Assembly: GCA_023213395.1 (NCBI GenBank)
Contig: CM041465.1
Location: 118,985,741 to 119,049,740, forward strand
Direction: 5' to 3'
DNA from: Cycas panzhihuaensis
Taxonomy: Eukaryota; Cycadophyta
Length of the DNA: 64,000 bases
Shown: in pieces, positions 1-12,509 of the stretch
Layout of the letters: each line of letters opens with the position of its first letter
Position numbering within the stretch: the stretch's first letter is position 1
Made by a program: the position numbers and the translations under genes
Notes under the pieces: model-generated
The model's input: the letters and a program-made list of their open reading frames with translations, nothing else
What the model was told of the DNA's origin: nothing
Databases searched by the model: none

Positions 1-849
1 AAGAGACCTACTTCACACAACAACTAACTTTAAGGTGATAATGTGCTATTTAGATTCTTTAGAAGCTTTTCACTTGAATCTTATTCTTAGATTCTAGATC
101 TAGACTTCACATTGCTCAATCTATACCAATTTAAGGTCCAACATTTGGGTTTATAGTGCAGATCGATAGATATTAATTTCTCTTAGTCAAGGTTGAAACA
201 ACTAATCTTTCATCTTTTATAAGATTCATTTGGTCCTAATTCAAGCTCTCTCTCCAAGTCATGAGGTCATATTTGAACTCTCAACATTCCTTATTTGGTG
301 CCCATAAGACAAATTTGACTTGGTCATTCTTCCTGCAACCTTCTCAAGTAAACCAAAGGTGTGTCCATTAATGAGAAGCCTTTCTCAAACAATGAGGGCC
401 ATTGCCATGCTCTGACTAGGTATTCTAAATGTCTTGATCATCAATGACATTTGTACATCACTAAAAACTTTATTATCATATATTACATATTAGTATTAGG
501 AATCTTGACTAAATAATTCAATGGTAAGGATAATCTTCAACTATGGTTGATTAGCATCAAGTCACTGCTATAATCAAGTAAAGATGATATTTTAAGATCA
601 AATTACTATGTTTTCTAAAATTGAACCTTTATTTTTCTTTTCATTTTAATAATTTAACATTGGAAATCAAGGTTAGTTTCTAATGGGAGTAACATTATAA
701 TGACTTCTAAATGTTAAATTTGTGGGTCAAGATATGTTTACTCTGATGTTCATGCAGACTAAGAGATAAGTGTATATAATCTCTGATTTTTAGGTATATT
801 TTCACATGAATGCTAGCCCTTAAAGCCTACTAGGTCAAGTTATGGCCTA
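1..849. other. AT-rich DNA with no recognised feature
   Basis: I see no long open frame, no terminal repeat and no recognisable protein similarity here. It lies outside the first LTR element and is probably old, decayed repeat DNA. Confidence 0.5.
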
Positions 850-1139
850 TGAAGTGATCCTAAACTAGATCTATTTTGTCAAAAATTTTAAAAAAGGCTA
901 AATAGGTAATAATTGTCACGGGTAGCAAGTGCTAAATAAATTAGGATTAACTCGAAAAGAAAGATTATATAATGAATTAGGGGTATTCCTTATTTATAGG
1001 TGCCATTATGGCTTCCTATTAAAAAATTAACTTCAATAATAATATTAATAATAAAACACTATCTTCCAAATATAAAAACTAACTTCATATTAATATAAAA
1101 ACTAACTTCTTATTGTTTAATTATTTTAGGATTACTACA
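850..1139 (-). repeat. 3' LTR of family F
   Basis: Starts TGAAGTGATCC and ends ATTACTACA on the plus strand. It matches 2975-3239 through most of its length, including the shared block CTAAACTAGAT and the run ATAATATTAATA. Confidence 0.72.
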
Positions 1140-2962
1140 ATCTATCCCTCCTTTAGTAAACACTTTACCTATGAAGTATTGGTATTAAGGCATGTACTTA
1201 CTTGTGTTATGTCATCTATACTCCTATCTACCACCTACTAAGGCCAAAATATCATAGGTATTAAGTTCTTCTTTATGTCATTTTCTTGTAGCAACCTATA
1301 TGCATCCTATTTGTGATAGTGTGCCATGTTTAAGATGACCTTTATATAAGACTTTACACTTGAGTGATCCTGGGACGTGTGATCTATCTTCAACTTACCT
1401 AAGGTCTTGCCTTTGGATTACCCATGGTATCCATTTATAATTATCCTTGAAGGGGAAATAGAGGAATGTAAAATAAAGATAACATTAGGGAAATGAGATT
1501 AGAAAAAATAATGCAAGAAATTTCGAGTATAAGGGGTCAGAGCATAAAGGTGGGGAGGTAAGTTCAGTTGGAGATTATTTGTGAGTGATTGAACCATGAG
1601 CGATATGGAAGAGTTGTAAGGAGATGATGATAGATATAAGTTAAATAATAACATAAATGCACACTTTCATTATGATATATGTAAGAGGTAGTTGGAAAAG
1701 ATAGTAAGTGAGGGATTGAGGGCATGGCAAAGGTTTTATATAGGTATGTATCAAGGAGACTATAGGGTGGTGGTGAGTTATATTAGAGGTAAAATTAAGA
1801 GAAAGCATATATAGGGATTTGATAAGGGACTATAATATATAAAGGTTAGGCTAGATAAGAGATGGACAATAGAAATTTATGGATAATAGGGATGATGTGA
1901 TATAGAATGGAAGATAAATAATTTTGGGTTTACTAGTAAGCTTAGGGGTTAAGAGGGTTAAAGGGAATGAGTAGGGGATAAGGACTAGGCATTCTATATA
2001 GGAAAAGGTGATGTATAGAATAGTAAAAGGGGCTTTTAGTTTAGTTAAGATTTCCTTAAGTGCTTCCTAATAGCATTTTTTATTATCTTCCTATCGATGT
2101 TTATTCTTGAAGTTTATGAAGTCCTCATCTGTGTAATATATATAGTGTTTAGACCATAATCTTGTAATTCTTTCATCAAACTTTATAAGAAAATATTTCT
2201 AATTAACATAATAATCTAAAAGTTATCAATAACCTAGTTGCTAACTTGTCCACTTAAATATTATCAAATATAAGGAAAAAAAAAAGATCTATGTGGAGTG
2301 AGAAATTAAAGCCTACTTCAACCTTGTTTAGCTATTCGATAGGTTGAACTCCTCCTTCCCTAATAAAAATACAAATATCTACATGATTTTCCATAATTCT
2401 CTTATAGGCCTCCATTGTTAAATATCAACTTTAATTAAAAATTTAATACATTGAATCATTTCCAAAATACATCAAATAATAGCTCAAAATGATAACCTTT
2501 AAACTAAGATTCCAATGGTTTAGATGGAATCAAATTTTAATATCTACAACAAAAGTTATGGACTTTATAAGGTAGGTTAAGGTTTATAGGGACTACAATA
2601 ATACTTATTACTAAAATATTGATATATAATTTTACTCATATATCTACTTGAGCTAAAATAACTTCCAAATGAAATAAAATTCAAGGAGTGCAATTTTTTT
2701 AAAAATTAAGATTAATGAGATACCTATAGCTCTTATTATGATTATTTAAAATTGCACTAGTAGATTATAGGCCTTATAGATATTGATGAATAGTAGGCCA
2801 AACTTGAATTCTTTATAAATTTTAGAATTTTGCTTCAAAACCTATAATTGACTACTCAAAATTTATAAAATGGGTCTAGTTGTCATAAATCTATTACTAT
2901 TTTTCCTAAATTTATTTATTTACATTCCCAAAAATGTAGATCTTTAATAAGTTAAAATGAAG

Positions 2963-2973
2963 TTTTGATACCA
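2963..2973 (-). promoter_or_regulatory. Primer-binding site of family F
   Basis: Reverse complement reads TGGTATCAAAA, near the initiator-Met tRNA 3' end used by most plant Copia elements. It is separated from the 5' LTR at 2975 by one base. Confidence 0.6.
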
Positions 2974-2974
2974 C

Positions 2975-3239
2975 TTGAAGTGATCCTAAACTAGATGTAC
3001 TTCATAAAAAATAAAAGAAAGTTAAATATGCAATAATTTCCCTAGGTATCAAGTGCTAAATGAATTAGGATTAACTAAAAAATAAAGGTTACATAATGAA
3101 TTGGTTATATCCCCTATTTATAGGGGCTATTATGGCTCCCTATTAAAAACTGACTTCAATAATAATATTAATAGCCAAATATTGACTTTGCAATATAAAA
3201 ATTAACTTCTTATTGGGTAATAGTTTTATGATCACTATA
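2975..3239 (-). repeat. 5' LTR of family F
   Basis: Direct repeat of 850-1139, somewhat shorter through small deletions. The right end ATCACTATA matches ATTACTACA in the partner. Confidence 0.7.
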
Positions 3240-4505
3240 ATTTATGAATTAAAGAAAAGCATAAAAAATATAAACACATGATCAACTTGCACTAAATAAA
3301 ATACATAAGTAGATATTCACTAAGAGGTTAAGTTGTGGCTATGGCCTCTTACTTTTCTTTTCTTCTAATATATGTATTTTACAAAATTAAAAACTTATAA
3401 AGAAAAATAAATAAACAAGTAAAAAAGAACCAATAAGTAACACACAAGTAAAATATTAAAATAGAAATTTTAGGTTCATAATAATACCTAGAATATAATG
3501 GCCTTATCATCCTTATGATTTATAATGAGCATTGAGGATCAAGTACAAAGGGTTTAAAGAAAGATATGAAAGTTACAAATTCCATGATAAGTAAATAATC
3601 TAAATCTTAAGGAAATAAACCTAGTTTTCAAAATTTCCTTTTCTTTAAAGATTCTTTAAGGAAAATACTAAATAAAATAAAGAAATATCAAATAAAAATA
3701 GAAATTCCCAATTTAATCACCCTTGATAATTTTTTTACCTTTATATATAAGGTATAAAAGCATAAAATAAAACTTAAAGAATAAGTAATTAGAAAAAAAT
3801 ATGAAGCCTATACTTGGTTTCAAACTCAGATTACTTGGGTTCCTATATTTATCATTTAAACCATTATGATTTATGCATTTTTATAAACAATTGGATTAAA
3901 CTAAATTTATTGATTTATTTAATTATCTTCACATAATAATTTGTTATGGATTTTGGCATGTTAGTATTCCCTAACTTCAACTGATAGTTAACAAACTATA
4001 AATAATTTTTAAAATAGCTTGTGCATTACTAGGTTCTTTCTGTAATACCTTATATTATTTTCCTAATGGTTCTTGTATCTTATTTTTTGGTTCATTATTC
4101 CATACATATAGGATGGAATTCAACCATGCATTTTTAGAATTTTAGTAAGAGATCTTAATATCTAGGTTTATAGGTCAATGAGTTAGATTGTTACATATAT
4201 ATATCTCTATTGCCTTATTGAATTTATTATTAATATCATGTCTTATTATTCATGGGTTGCATATATCATGGTAGTCTATTATGGGTTTATTTATTCTAGG
4301 CCACCAATTTTCTTTAGTAAAAGATTTATATATCATATTGTTATTTTAGCTTCATGTATTTAATCATGGTTTTATTAGCACTTACTAAATAAAAATCATT
4401 TTGTGCATTTGGATAAGGACTAACTAAAGATCTATTATTTATTAGAAAATATGAAAAGCAACTCTAATACCACATTAGAAAATATGAATGGTAACTATGA
4501 TACTA
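3240..4505. other. AT-rich DNA, last part probably family E internal sequence
   Basis: No coding region is supportable. The final 30-60 bases hold two tandem copies of a motif beginning ATTAGAAAATATGAA, each followed by a tRNA-primer-like string on the minus strand (complements of TGGTATTAGAG and TAGTATCATAG). The second copy abuts the E LTR and is its likely primer-binding site. Confidence 0.5.
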
Positions 4506-4829
4506 TATTAAAATATAAAATAAATATGATCATAATGGACAACTATGGTGAGTGAATGAATAAACGATAAAGCATAACAATGATAAAACATGTATATGTT
4601 AATATAACAAAGGTAAAGGAATGACCAAACTTTAAACTAAAATAAAGATGATGTATATACTTATAGTATAACCCAGCATATATATAAAAACCCTCAATGG
4701 TCAACTTCTTGTGTGCTATCACATATTTCTTTATGCCATACAACTTAAGAAGATCTATAATATTAAATATAAATAACCTAGAGAGTGTGTGAATAAGGGT
4801 AAATATATAATTGGGTATTATACCCTACA
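4506..4829 (-). repeat. LTR of family E, copy 1
   Basis: This 324-bp unit closely matches 42515-42838, which is also 324 bp. Both have a tRNA-primer-like site directly left and start near TATTAAAATATAAAAT (TGTTAAAAT in copy 2). To its right is the complement of ACAAAGAGGAA, a plausible polypurine tract. Copy 1 therefore has both a 5'-LTR and a 3'-LTR neighbour, as expected for the shared LTR of a tandem LTR-element array. The minus-strand ORF at 4543-4743 lies inside it and is not credible as a gene. Confidence 0.65.
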
Positions 4830-6915
4830 TTCCTCTTTGTAATAAATAATTATATAAAATAGAATGTCACATCAAAAGTATAAATCTATTTCTTCAAATG
4901 AGTGTTGAGACATAAATTATTATAATAACATAAGTTGTTGTTGGCATCCATATGAAACAAACTCCATCTACTAGACCACATGGATAACTAGTCGTTATAA
5001 CAATTGGTTAGCTAGGATGCTCCTCTATACATGTGATAGAGTCAGTGCCAAATCAATTTCACTTAAGGAACACACCATCCTACATGGCCAATAGGTAAGC
5101 TAATGAAGAAATATATAAGAGTAGTTGAAAAGGAGACTCACCTCTTGTTACTATGGGATAATAAAGTAGTTGTCATGACTACAATAACTAAAAATGCATC
5201 ATAGGAGGCTCTATGGCTTCATCAAATGGTACTATGGCCTTAAATTACCTCCATGGGCTTACAAATCATGCCTTTATGGGCTCAAATATGCCATTATATG
5301 TTATAAATTACCATTATAAGTTACACTATCTAGTAATAAATGTTATAACCATGACTAAAAAATAGATGTCACTAAAATATAATATAAATGACTCTCTTTG
5401 ATAATAAATTTTAATAATTTTTTACTAATATGGATTCTCTAAAGCTTAAAAATAAGCCTATATAACAAATTTTACATGTTATGTCACCTCACCCCATCCC
5501 CAACCCTTCCCCCACTCCACTTTTTGAGCTATATTACATTAAGATAATGGACAACAAATAATATAAAACCTTAAAAAAATATATGTATATTCTTGAAAAT
5601 ATTGAAAAAATGATAAAAATTAAAGCTTTAAAGAAAACTTTTAACTTTGAGCTAAAATATCTATATTAAATTAGCTCAAAATGAGATTAAGTGACCTAAC
5701 TGAATCAAACCTCTCTTTATTATGAACCTAACATAATTGACAAGACTGAAAACAAACTCTCCTAGCTTAAGTTAAAAGCAAAAAAATGACAGTGACTCCT
5801 TAAGAGCTAAAAATTAGGGGCTTAGCCTCTTTCACTAATAAGCGAGTGGTCTCATAGGCTCTCTATATGATTAGGAGTTGATGGTTAGGTGGTCAGGCAA
5901 ATTTAAAAAGAAAAATCCTAATCTAGCTAATTATTTTTTTGTAAGTGCAAGAAAAGTAAAATCATTTTTCATAAAATTTTAACATGCGCTAAAATTAAAA
6001 AAGCCAATTTCATCCACCAAAACATTATGCCAAAGATTAAAAAAATAATACATCTAAGGTTTTTTTCTAATTTTTTGCCATATTCTTCTTCTTATTATGC
6101 AAGCCAACAACTAGTGATATGCTCTATGATCATGGCACATCTACAGGGCATCCATATCTGTCTTCATGTATAGGGTGTGTATTTGTATCTATACATTATT
6201 CTCAGCTTAGCTACAATCCATTGTGATATGTGGCGTTCTAATAGTTATACTAATCATTATCCTAATAGCCTTTATAGAGAAAGCAAATGATGTAGTGACC
6301 TATAACCAAGTGATAAATAATCTCATACTATACTCTATGTTTGGTTCCCTAAGGGAGCCTTTCCTATTTCATTTTCTTATAGTCTTCATAGGTAGCCTTC
6401 ACTTATTTATAGGTTTGACATGTGGTGTGGTACTCAAACCTTTGCTTCAAGTACCTTTACATAATGTAAAACCTTCATTGCCTACAATCTTCTTATGTTT
6501 ATTTTCTAGTAGAGATATATCTTACAAACATTTATTTTTAAGTAAACCATATACCTATCTCAACGGGCTTAACAAACTTCTCAAGCCCTTTTTACAGTGG
6601 TTAGTAAATAAAACCTTTTTTTTTTCATTATTATAATTCATTTCCCTTTTTCTTATATGATGGAAGACATACATTATAGGTAGAAATATATTGCTTACAC
6701 TAGTAAGAAATGTTGATTCTCGATATATGAAAAAACCATTCATCATTTCTTTAGACTTTTAACCTCTGATGAGTACATAGTTATTCATACATTTTGTATA
6801 GCAAAAGTCAATACCAAAGATCCCCTAAAGAAAATTTGCTTACTAGGATTATAGAGGCCTTTTTAGAATAAAAAATAAATAAAACTTTTAAACTATTCTA
6901 TATACAAGTATATGC
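4830..6915. other. AT-rich DNA, possible internal region of family E
   Basis: No recognisable coding. The longest open frame (6223-6636, plus) is hydrophobic, of unremarkable composition, and matches nothing I know, so I do not call it a gene. If LTRs at 4506 and 42515 belong to one element E, this is part of its interior, into which the LINE inserted. Confidence 0.4.
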
Positions 6916-6926
6916 AATACTCTAGA
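6916..6926. repeat. Target-site duplication of the LINE (left)
   Basis: AATACTCTAGA here and AATACTTTAGA at 12499-12509 differ by one base and bracket the LINE exactly at its poly(A) end. Confidence 0.65.
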
Positions 6927-6927
6927 G

Positions 6928-6941
6928 TTTTTTTTTTTTTT
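6928..6941 (-). other. LINE poly(A) tail
   Basis: An unbroken T run on the plus strand is the A tail of the minus-strand LINE, directly beside the target duplication. Confidence 0.75.
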
Positions 6942-7166
6942 GATTTGGTAAAATAGAGGGGGTTTTGAAAGGTCCCCAAACCTTTTACAAAATCTACCTC
7001 ATGGATATAATAGGATGCCCTAAAAAGCCCATGGCCTAACTAACCTCAGAACATACTACCCATCTAAATCATATAAGCCATAACTAATCCAAAACTAGCT
7101 AGACCCTCCTTGGGTCAACCCTTCGAGACTAACCAAACTCAGTAGCCCCTCGGGGAAGTTTTCTTG

Positions 7167-7698
7167 CTAGACCCTCATGCCTTTGATTAAGACCACCCAA
7201 TTGGATAGCCAGTTAGTTGTTGCATTACCCTCTCTGAATGTGTGGAAAATCTGATATCCCACCTTAGACCTTAAAGCCTCTTGGGCATCCCTCACTATAC
7301 TTGCATTATGCCAGTCAGCTTCAATATCCCCTCTAAGAATCCTAATCACATTTAGCAAGTGTCCTTCTATCACCACCTTATCACAATCATCTTCCTCAAC
7401 CATAAAAATTGCTCTCTACTGCCTACCTCACTCTACCATCTGGGTATTTGCATAACCCTCTCCCTCTAGCTTCACTAGGATTACCTTTTGACATCCTATC
7501 AAAATTTATTTTAACCAAGTTATCAATAGGCAGGCGCCATGAGCATTCTCTTCTCCTAAACCTAATAGTCTTATATCTTCTTATACCCCATCCTCCCATG
7601 ATGTTGCCCTCCCTTTTTAGAATACTCTCCTCATCCCGAACTCTAATCGACTCTGCAATAGCTAAATGTATCATCTCATGTATCTTAACCTCATCCAA
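7167..7698 (-). pseudogene. LINE ORF2 RNase H-like domain remnant
   Basis: Two adjacent minus-strand frames (7423-7698 and 7167-7403) together resemble the C-terminal RNase H domain of plant L1 LINEs. The first contains WRLPIDNLVKINFD followed by SKGNPSEARG, matching the usual W-x-P-P...KINFDGASKGNPG start. The second contains VVIEGHLLNVIRILRG and FHTFREGNATTNWLSN, matching the later EGDS..VI..L and REGN..AD.L parts. The first catalytic Asp is retained in KINFD. A stop and a frame change between 7403 and 7423 inactivate it. Confidence 0.8.
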
Positions 7699-7734
7699 TT
7701 CCTTCCCTTAAAATAATATTTTATTTCGTTATTT

Positions 7735-8136
7735 CTAAATGTTCCACACCACCATTGGCGAGATTATTATCCAGAGAGATCCTAAAGTCTTACTCCTGAA
7801 AGGGCTTTCCCACATCCTCCATTGATCCTCTAGGGTCCTTGGGCTCACCCATGATATCCCCAATTGAGACCAGATCTTATCCCAGACTTTACTGGCAAAG
7901 AGACAATGAATACTAGTGTGATCAATCGACTCGTCATCCTTCTTATACAATACACATCTATTTGGCATGGCAACATCATGCCTTTGGAGATTATTAACTG
8001 TTAAAATCTTTTTCTTTAAGCATAACCACCAAAAGACTACCACCTTGGGAATTAAGCCTAGATTCCATATCCCAGCCAAGAAAGGATCCTTTCCTATCCC
8101 CTCCTCCCTGCATATGGCTTGGTAACCATCCTTCAC
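7735..8136 (-). pseudogene. LINE zf-RVT segment
   Basis: This minus-strand frame of 133 codons resembles the zinc-binding region found after the reverse transcriptase of plant LINEs. It includes IWNLGLIPKVVVFWWL and the C/H block CVLYKKDDESIDHTSIHC. In the family this block usually has the pattern C-x2-C-x4-E-x2-xH-x3-xC; the second Cys is replaced here. It continues the ORF2 order RT, zf-RVT, RNase H. Confidence 0.75.
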
Positions 8137-8628
8137 AGTATACTCCCCCGAGAGGGAGTTAGCCCATATGATGACATCTACTTTGGATCGTTTTGGGATG
8201 TAGCATTACTCGAGCTCTCTCCTTAAGGCCCAAATATTCTCCCCCCAATCTTGGGTCCCTTACAACTCCTCGAATGATATCCAGGCCTTGTCTCCACCAT
8301 GACCCTCCTAGTAATCCTTGACTTTAGGGCCATAAGTAACTTCGCATATATCCTGCAAAGGACTAACACTCAGGTTGTCTCTTAAATGGTAGTTACCACA
8401 CCATTTATCCTCCCAAAATTTTATACTTTCCCCATTCCCCAGGTTCCATCTCATATAAGAAGATAAGATAGGTCTTAACTGAACCAGACTCCTCCAGATT
8501 GGCGACCTATGTACTCTCCTCCCCCCCCTCCCCCCTCCCTAAACCTCATCTTTAAGAAAATGCTTTCCTCCCAAATATTTATTAGTGATGATCTTGCCCC
8601 ACTAACCTCCTTCCTCCTTTGACAGTCT

Positions 8629-9900
8629 TTAGCCTAGCTTGGCCACAAAGGCTCTGTTAAAAGAGGCAAATCTTCTGATATTAAGCCCCTTGGCCCATCT
8701 AAGCATACAAACTTTATCCCATGTAACTAAATGGATTCTATCATTTTCTTTTATTCTAGACCACAAGAATCTCTTCTGTATGCCTTCTAAAATTGAAATA
8801 ACCCTACTTGAAATCTTGAAGATAGATATCATGTACATTGGTATACTCTGTAGAGAAGTAGATACCAACTAGATCTTACTAACTTAACTTAAGAGGGCTC
8901 CCTTCCAACTAGCCAGCTTCCTTTGCATCCTATCTATGATGGGATTCCAGATGCAGCTTATCATCCATTCTATCCAAACCTCATCAAACCTAAATGCATG
9001 AAGGCACTCTAGTAAGAAGTCCCATGTTACTCTGTCATAAGCTTCGGACATGTCAATTTTCACCACTATGCTAGCTTCTCTTCTCTGGTGGACCGAATGA
9101 ATCATTTTATGGACCACTACAATACTATCCAGAATTTGTCTACCCTTCACAAATCTGACCTGATTTGGGGATATAATCGTTGGCAAGCACTCCTTCAAGC
9201 TATTGGCTAGAATCTTGGCCAAGATTTTATATTTGACATTAAAAAGGCTAATCGGTCTGAACTCCTCCATAACTTTCACTCATACTTTCTTTGGGATTAG
9301 AATAAGAAAAGTGGCCTGCCACTCCTTTAAGATTATTTTCTTATTATGAAATTCATCGAAGGCCAACTTTAAATCTTCCTTAATTATGTTCCAAAACTCT
9401 TGGTAAAAACCTGAGGGAAAGCCATTTGTCCTAGGGGCTTTATCCCGCCCCATATTAAAGAGGGCCTTCTCCACCTCCTCTGTGGTGAAAGGTTCTTTCA
9501 ACCACCTATTTTGCTCTTCCCTGATTAGCTTAGGGATAAATCCTAATAACTCCTTTCTAAGGTCCTCCTTCTAATAGCCAGGTTCTACAAATAAATTCTT
9601 AAAGCAATCCACCACTATACCTCTTATACCCTCTTATGTCTCCTCTTCAATTCCCCTATTTCTCCTCAATTTGTTTATTCTATTACAGGCTCTACGTTTG
9701 AGGATCGTCATATGGAAAAATTTAGTGTTTCTATCCCCCTCTGCCAACCAGAGGGCCCTTGACTTTTGCTTCCAATGGATTTCCTCCTTAGCTAAAATCT
9801 CCTCCAAGTTCTTAATAGTTGTTCGCTTCGAGAGGTCCAATGTGAGGGATCTACCTTCCTTCTGAATTTTCCCCTCAACATCACTTAGCTCTTCCAACAA
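8629..9900 (-). pseudogene. LINE ORF2 reverse transcriptase remnant
   Basis: Four minus-strand frames in series (9634-9900, 9280-9501, 8884-9279, 8629-8868) form a non-LTR reverse transcriptase. Diagnostic strings are RALWLAEGDRNTKFFH, then APRTNGFPSGFYQEFW, then FRPISLFNVKYKILAKILA, SPNQVRFVKGRQILD and VVKIDMSEAYDRVTWDFL, the last containing the first catalytic Asp (motif A). The YADD motif should fall between 8884 and 8868, where frames break, and I do not see it intact. Several stops and shifts make it non-functional. Confidence 0.88.
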
Positions 9901-9966
9901 TTAACTTTTTGTATAAAAAATATTACCAAAAGCTTCTTTGTTCTAGGCTTTGATTTGTGTTTTCAC

Positions 9967-10667
9967 CTAGCTTAGATTCTTTGAGAATCTAAACATGACA
10001 TACCCCTCCACTGGGATACTCCACCATTCCTTCACCTGGTTCCTGAGATCTAAATGCATCAGTGGTGAATGGTCTAAGGCCACCTTTAGGAGAGCTTCTA
10101 ATTTGATATCATCGTGGATCCTTGTCCACTCATAATTGATCAACACCCTATCAAGCTTTATTTGGATGTGGTATTCGACTAGGTATACTTGGCTCTCCAT
10201 AGTGGGATATCCATCAGACCCTCTTCTTGTAGAGAATCTGCTAGATATGTCATACTCCTAGTCCATCCTTCTCGGTCCGCTTTCTTCTCTCCTAGTGTTA
10301 GGGCTGAATTTAAGTCCCCCACAACTAGCCAAGAATCATGCCAATCTATGTGAGCTTCTAAAATCTTATCCCATAGAGTCTTCTTGCCTTCCATCGTTGT
10401 TGGGGCATAAATATTGGTAGCTAACCACTTTAGGTTTGACCTCCTGCAGATAAAATAAATTATCTTAAAATGATCCTCCTGTGCCATGACTATCCTATTC
10501 CAAACTCTTCGGTTCCAGAAAACTACCATACCCCTTGATCCTTGAGAACCTTCTCTCACCAAGAACTCCCCATTCCTCCAAATCTTGATTTTCACCTCTA
10601 CCCCCTTTCCTTTCTCTAGCTTAGTTTCTTGAAGCATCATAATATCCCCTCCTAACCTGTTTCTCAT
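9967..10667 (-). pseudogene. LINE ORF2 endonuclease (AP-endonuclease-like) remnant
   Basis: The frame at 10179-10667 begins near the amino end of ORF2. It carries MMLQETKLEKG, the QET metal-binding motif of the exonuclease-endonuclease-phosphatase fold, then NIYAPTTMEGKK and VVGDLNSALTLGEK, matching the typical V-x-GDFN motif. The frame at 9967-10200 continues with ALDHSPLMHLDL, the final SDH-like catalytic motif. In the family this domain nicks the target to start target-primed reverse transcription. Confidence 0.88.
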
Positions 10668-11299
10668 ATTTTTAACTACTCTCTACTTAGAAGGAGCATT
10701 TAAACCCCTGATGTTCCAGGAGATTAATCTCATAACCTGCTGAAGGGCCCCCGCACCTAGTATCAAGGGGGTTACCTCTTGCTCCTAAAAAATGGTCCTT
10801 CAATCATCCCCTCCTTCAAGGTTTATTGATAACCTTGATCTATTTAGGACATCATCTCCCTTTCTCAGACTACTCTTTTAGGAGGTCTGCCCACTCTCCT
10901 TTTGCTACTCAAGTCAGGGCCTCTCCTTTGGCTCCCTAGTTCCTCCTGTTTCCCTTTCCCCTTTATATTCCATATTCATTATGCACTGGTTAGCCCTTCC
11001 TACCCCTCCCTCCTAGATAGATCCTCTACAAGTTATATCCTTTATGAGCCCTTGTCATTGGCCTTACATCGAGCCTCTACCGACCCATGCTTTCCTTCTT
11101 CCAGTCTCCTTGGCATATCCATCCCCTCTCCTTCCTCATAAAGGGTATCCTTTGCTTCTCAGTTTATTATCTTCTCTCCCTCCCTCAACTCCTCACCTTT
11201 AAATATCCCCCCATGGGTGTCACTTGGGCCTTACTCAAGACTCGCTCACTAACCTCCTCTACTAGCCTCTTAGTTGGGCCCTCCTTCTCTATTTCCTCC

Positions 11300-12050
11300 T
11301 CCTTCCTCTATTCCCTGGGACATTTCAGAGGTAGGTGCCCCAAGTTCCTACATCTAGAGCATATAAAGTTATCCACCTCATAGACCAACTTCTAGTTAAT
11401 ATTCCAACCATTAGATTCAATCCAGACTTCTTCTAGGAGACTCTTATCGAGTCACACTAAGACACAAAATCTAATGTTTATTAGTTGGGATCTATTCTTT
11501 GTTGTTGAATTCATGGCTAATATAGGACTAATAACTCTCTCCACACCTTTTATTACCTATAAGTTCTAAAACTGCAATGGTAACCCTACCATTTGAACCC
11601 ATATCAAGGCTTATTTCATAGTCAGGACCGAGGGGTCAAATCTTGGGTGCCACTTTTCCAGTTTTATTACTTCTTCCCTAATACCTGAGGGGATTTCAAT
11701 AGAATACCTATCATATCTTCCTGATTGGTGAACCTAAATAGGATGCACCCTTTAGGCATAGCCATCACCTCCATCGGGTTCTTAGTCCTCCACTTGGTCA
11801 CTACCTATTTTTTGATGATATGAAGCCCTGGTCTGGGCCCTAAGAACCTGCCTACCAGGCCATTCTCCTAATATTTATCTATCTTATTAGTTAAATCTTT
11901 TGGAATAGGTATTTTGATCAAATTATCTTGGTAAATAGGCTCAATCTCATATATATTAGAGTCTCTAGAATTTAAAACATCATGGTATGTCCTTCCCAGA
12001 GTAGAGGATTGGGTCTAGTTTATATTTATTATTTCCTCCATTCAACTATG
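11300..12050 (-). pseudogene. LINE ORF1 remnant with CCHC zinc knuckle
   Basis: Minus-strand translation from about 12050 gives MEEIININ followed by a DUF4283-like region, including GLVGRFLGPRPGLHIIKK and GCILFRFTNQEDMIGILL. It ends in a clear C-x2-C-x4-H-x4-C knuckle, CSRCRNLGHLPLKC, at 11322-11361. This is the architecture of plant L1 ORF1, an RNA-binding nucleocapsid-like protein. At least ten in-frame stops interrupt it. Confidence 0.78.
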
Positions 12051-12498
12051 GAACTAACAAATCACCACCTAACAAGAATGAACTAAGCTAACCAGTTACT
12101 CACCTGAATCATTGTATAGGGCTGTCTAGTAAAACTTATCAGATCTGTCCACTCTCCACCACTACTTCATCTTCTCCTTGCTGCAATACTTGGATTTGAT
12201 CTTACTAATACGATTCTTGTCCTCCCTGATTGTATGAGGGATAACATATGATCTAGAGATCAGGTTACAACACCATCTGCTCTAAAGTTTCCATCTTCTT
12301 TTGTCTCTATGCCTAGTACACCTTAGATACCACACAACAGCCTCCAGATCACTAAAAGAAAATCGTCCTACCTCATCATGGGTAATCCTAACCTTGACTC
12401 TGTAGAGGAGATCTAAACCTCAGAATCTCACTGCTGTAGCCCTGACCATCCTCGTCGTCGGATGCTCCTCGGTCGACCATGAGTGGCAACCCTAATGT

Positions 12499-12509
12499 AA
12501 TACTTTAGA
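12499..12509. repeat. Target-site duplication of the LINE (right)
   Basis: AATACTTTAGA, one mismatch from the left copy at 6916-6926. Confidence 0.65.

Larger units (their letters stand above)
850..3239 (-). mobile_element. Small non-coding LTR element (family F, TRIM/LARD-like)
   Basis: Two direct repeats of about 265-290 bp flank 1.8 kb without any supportable coding frame. Just left of the right repeat lies the complement of TGGTATCAAAAC, close to the initiator-Met tRNA primer site. Just right of the left repeat lies the complement of a purine tract (AAAGGAGGGA). Together these place the 5' LTR at the right, so the element is transcribed leftward. Lacking gag and pol it must be non-autonomous. 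I found no convincing target-site duplication, so the ends may be eroded. Confidence 0.72.
6927..12498 (-). mobile_element. Plant L1-type LINE, degenerate
   Basis: A 5.6-kb non-LTR retrotransposon on the minus strand. From its 5' end (right) to its 3' end (left) it holds remnants of ORF1 with a zinc knuckle, then ORF2 with endonuclease, reverse transcriptase, a zf-RVT segment and an RNase H-like domain, and finally an A tail seen as a T run at 6928-6941. Eleven-base target duplications lie at both ends, so the copy looks full-length. Reading frames are broken by many stops, frequently TAG or TAA where Gln or Trp is expected, so it is dead. Plus-strand frames such as 7409-7711, 8639-8872 and 10902-11383 are antisense shadows. 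Confidence 0.9.

Noticed and set aside
6223-6636. 137-codon hydrophobic frame as a membrane protein
   Set aside because: No family motif, typical of AT-rich random frames, and overlapped by another frame on the other strand.
10902-11383. Plus-strand frames rich in Ser, Pro and Leu
   Set aside because: They are antisense to LINE ORF1, whose zinc knuckle lies on the minus strand at 11322-11361.
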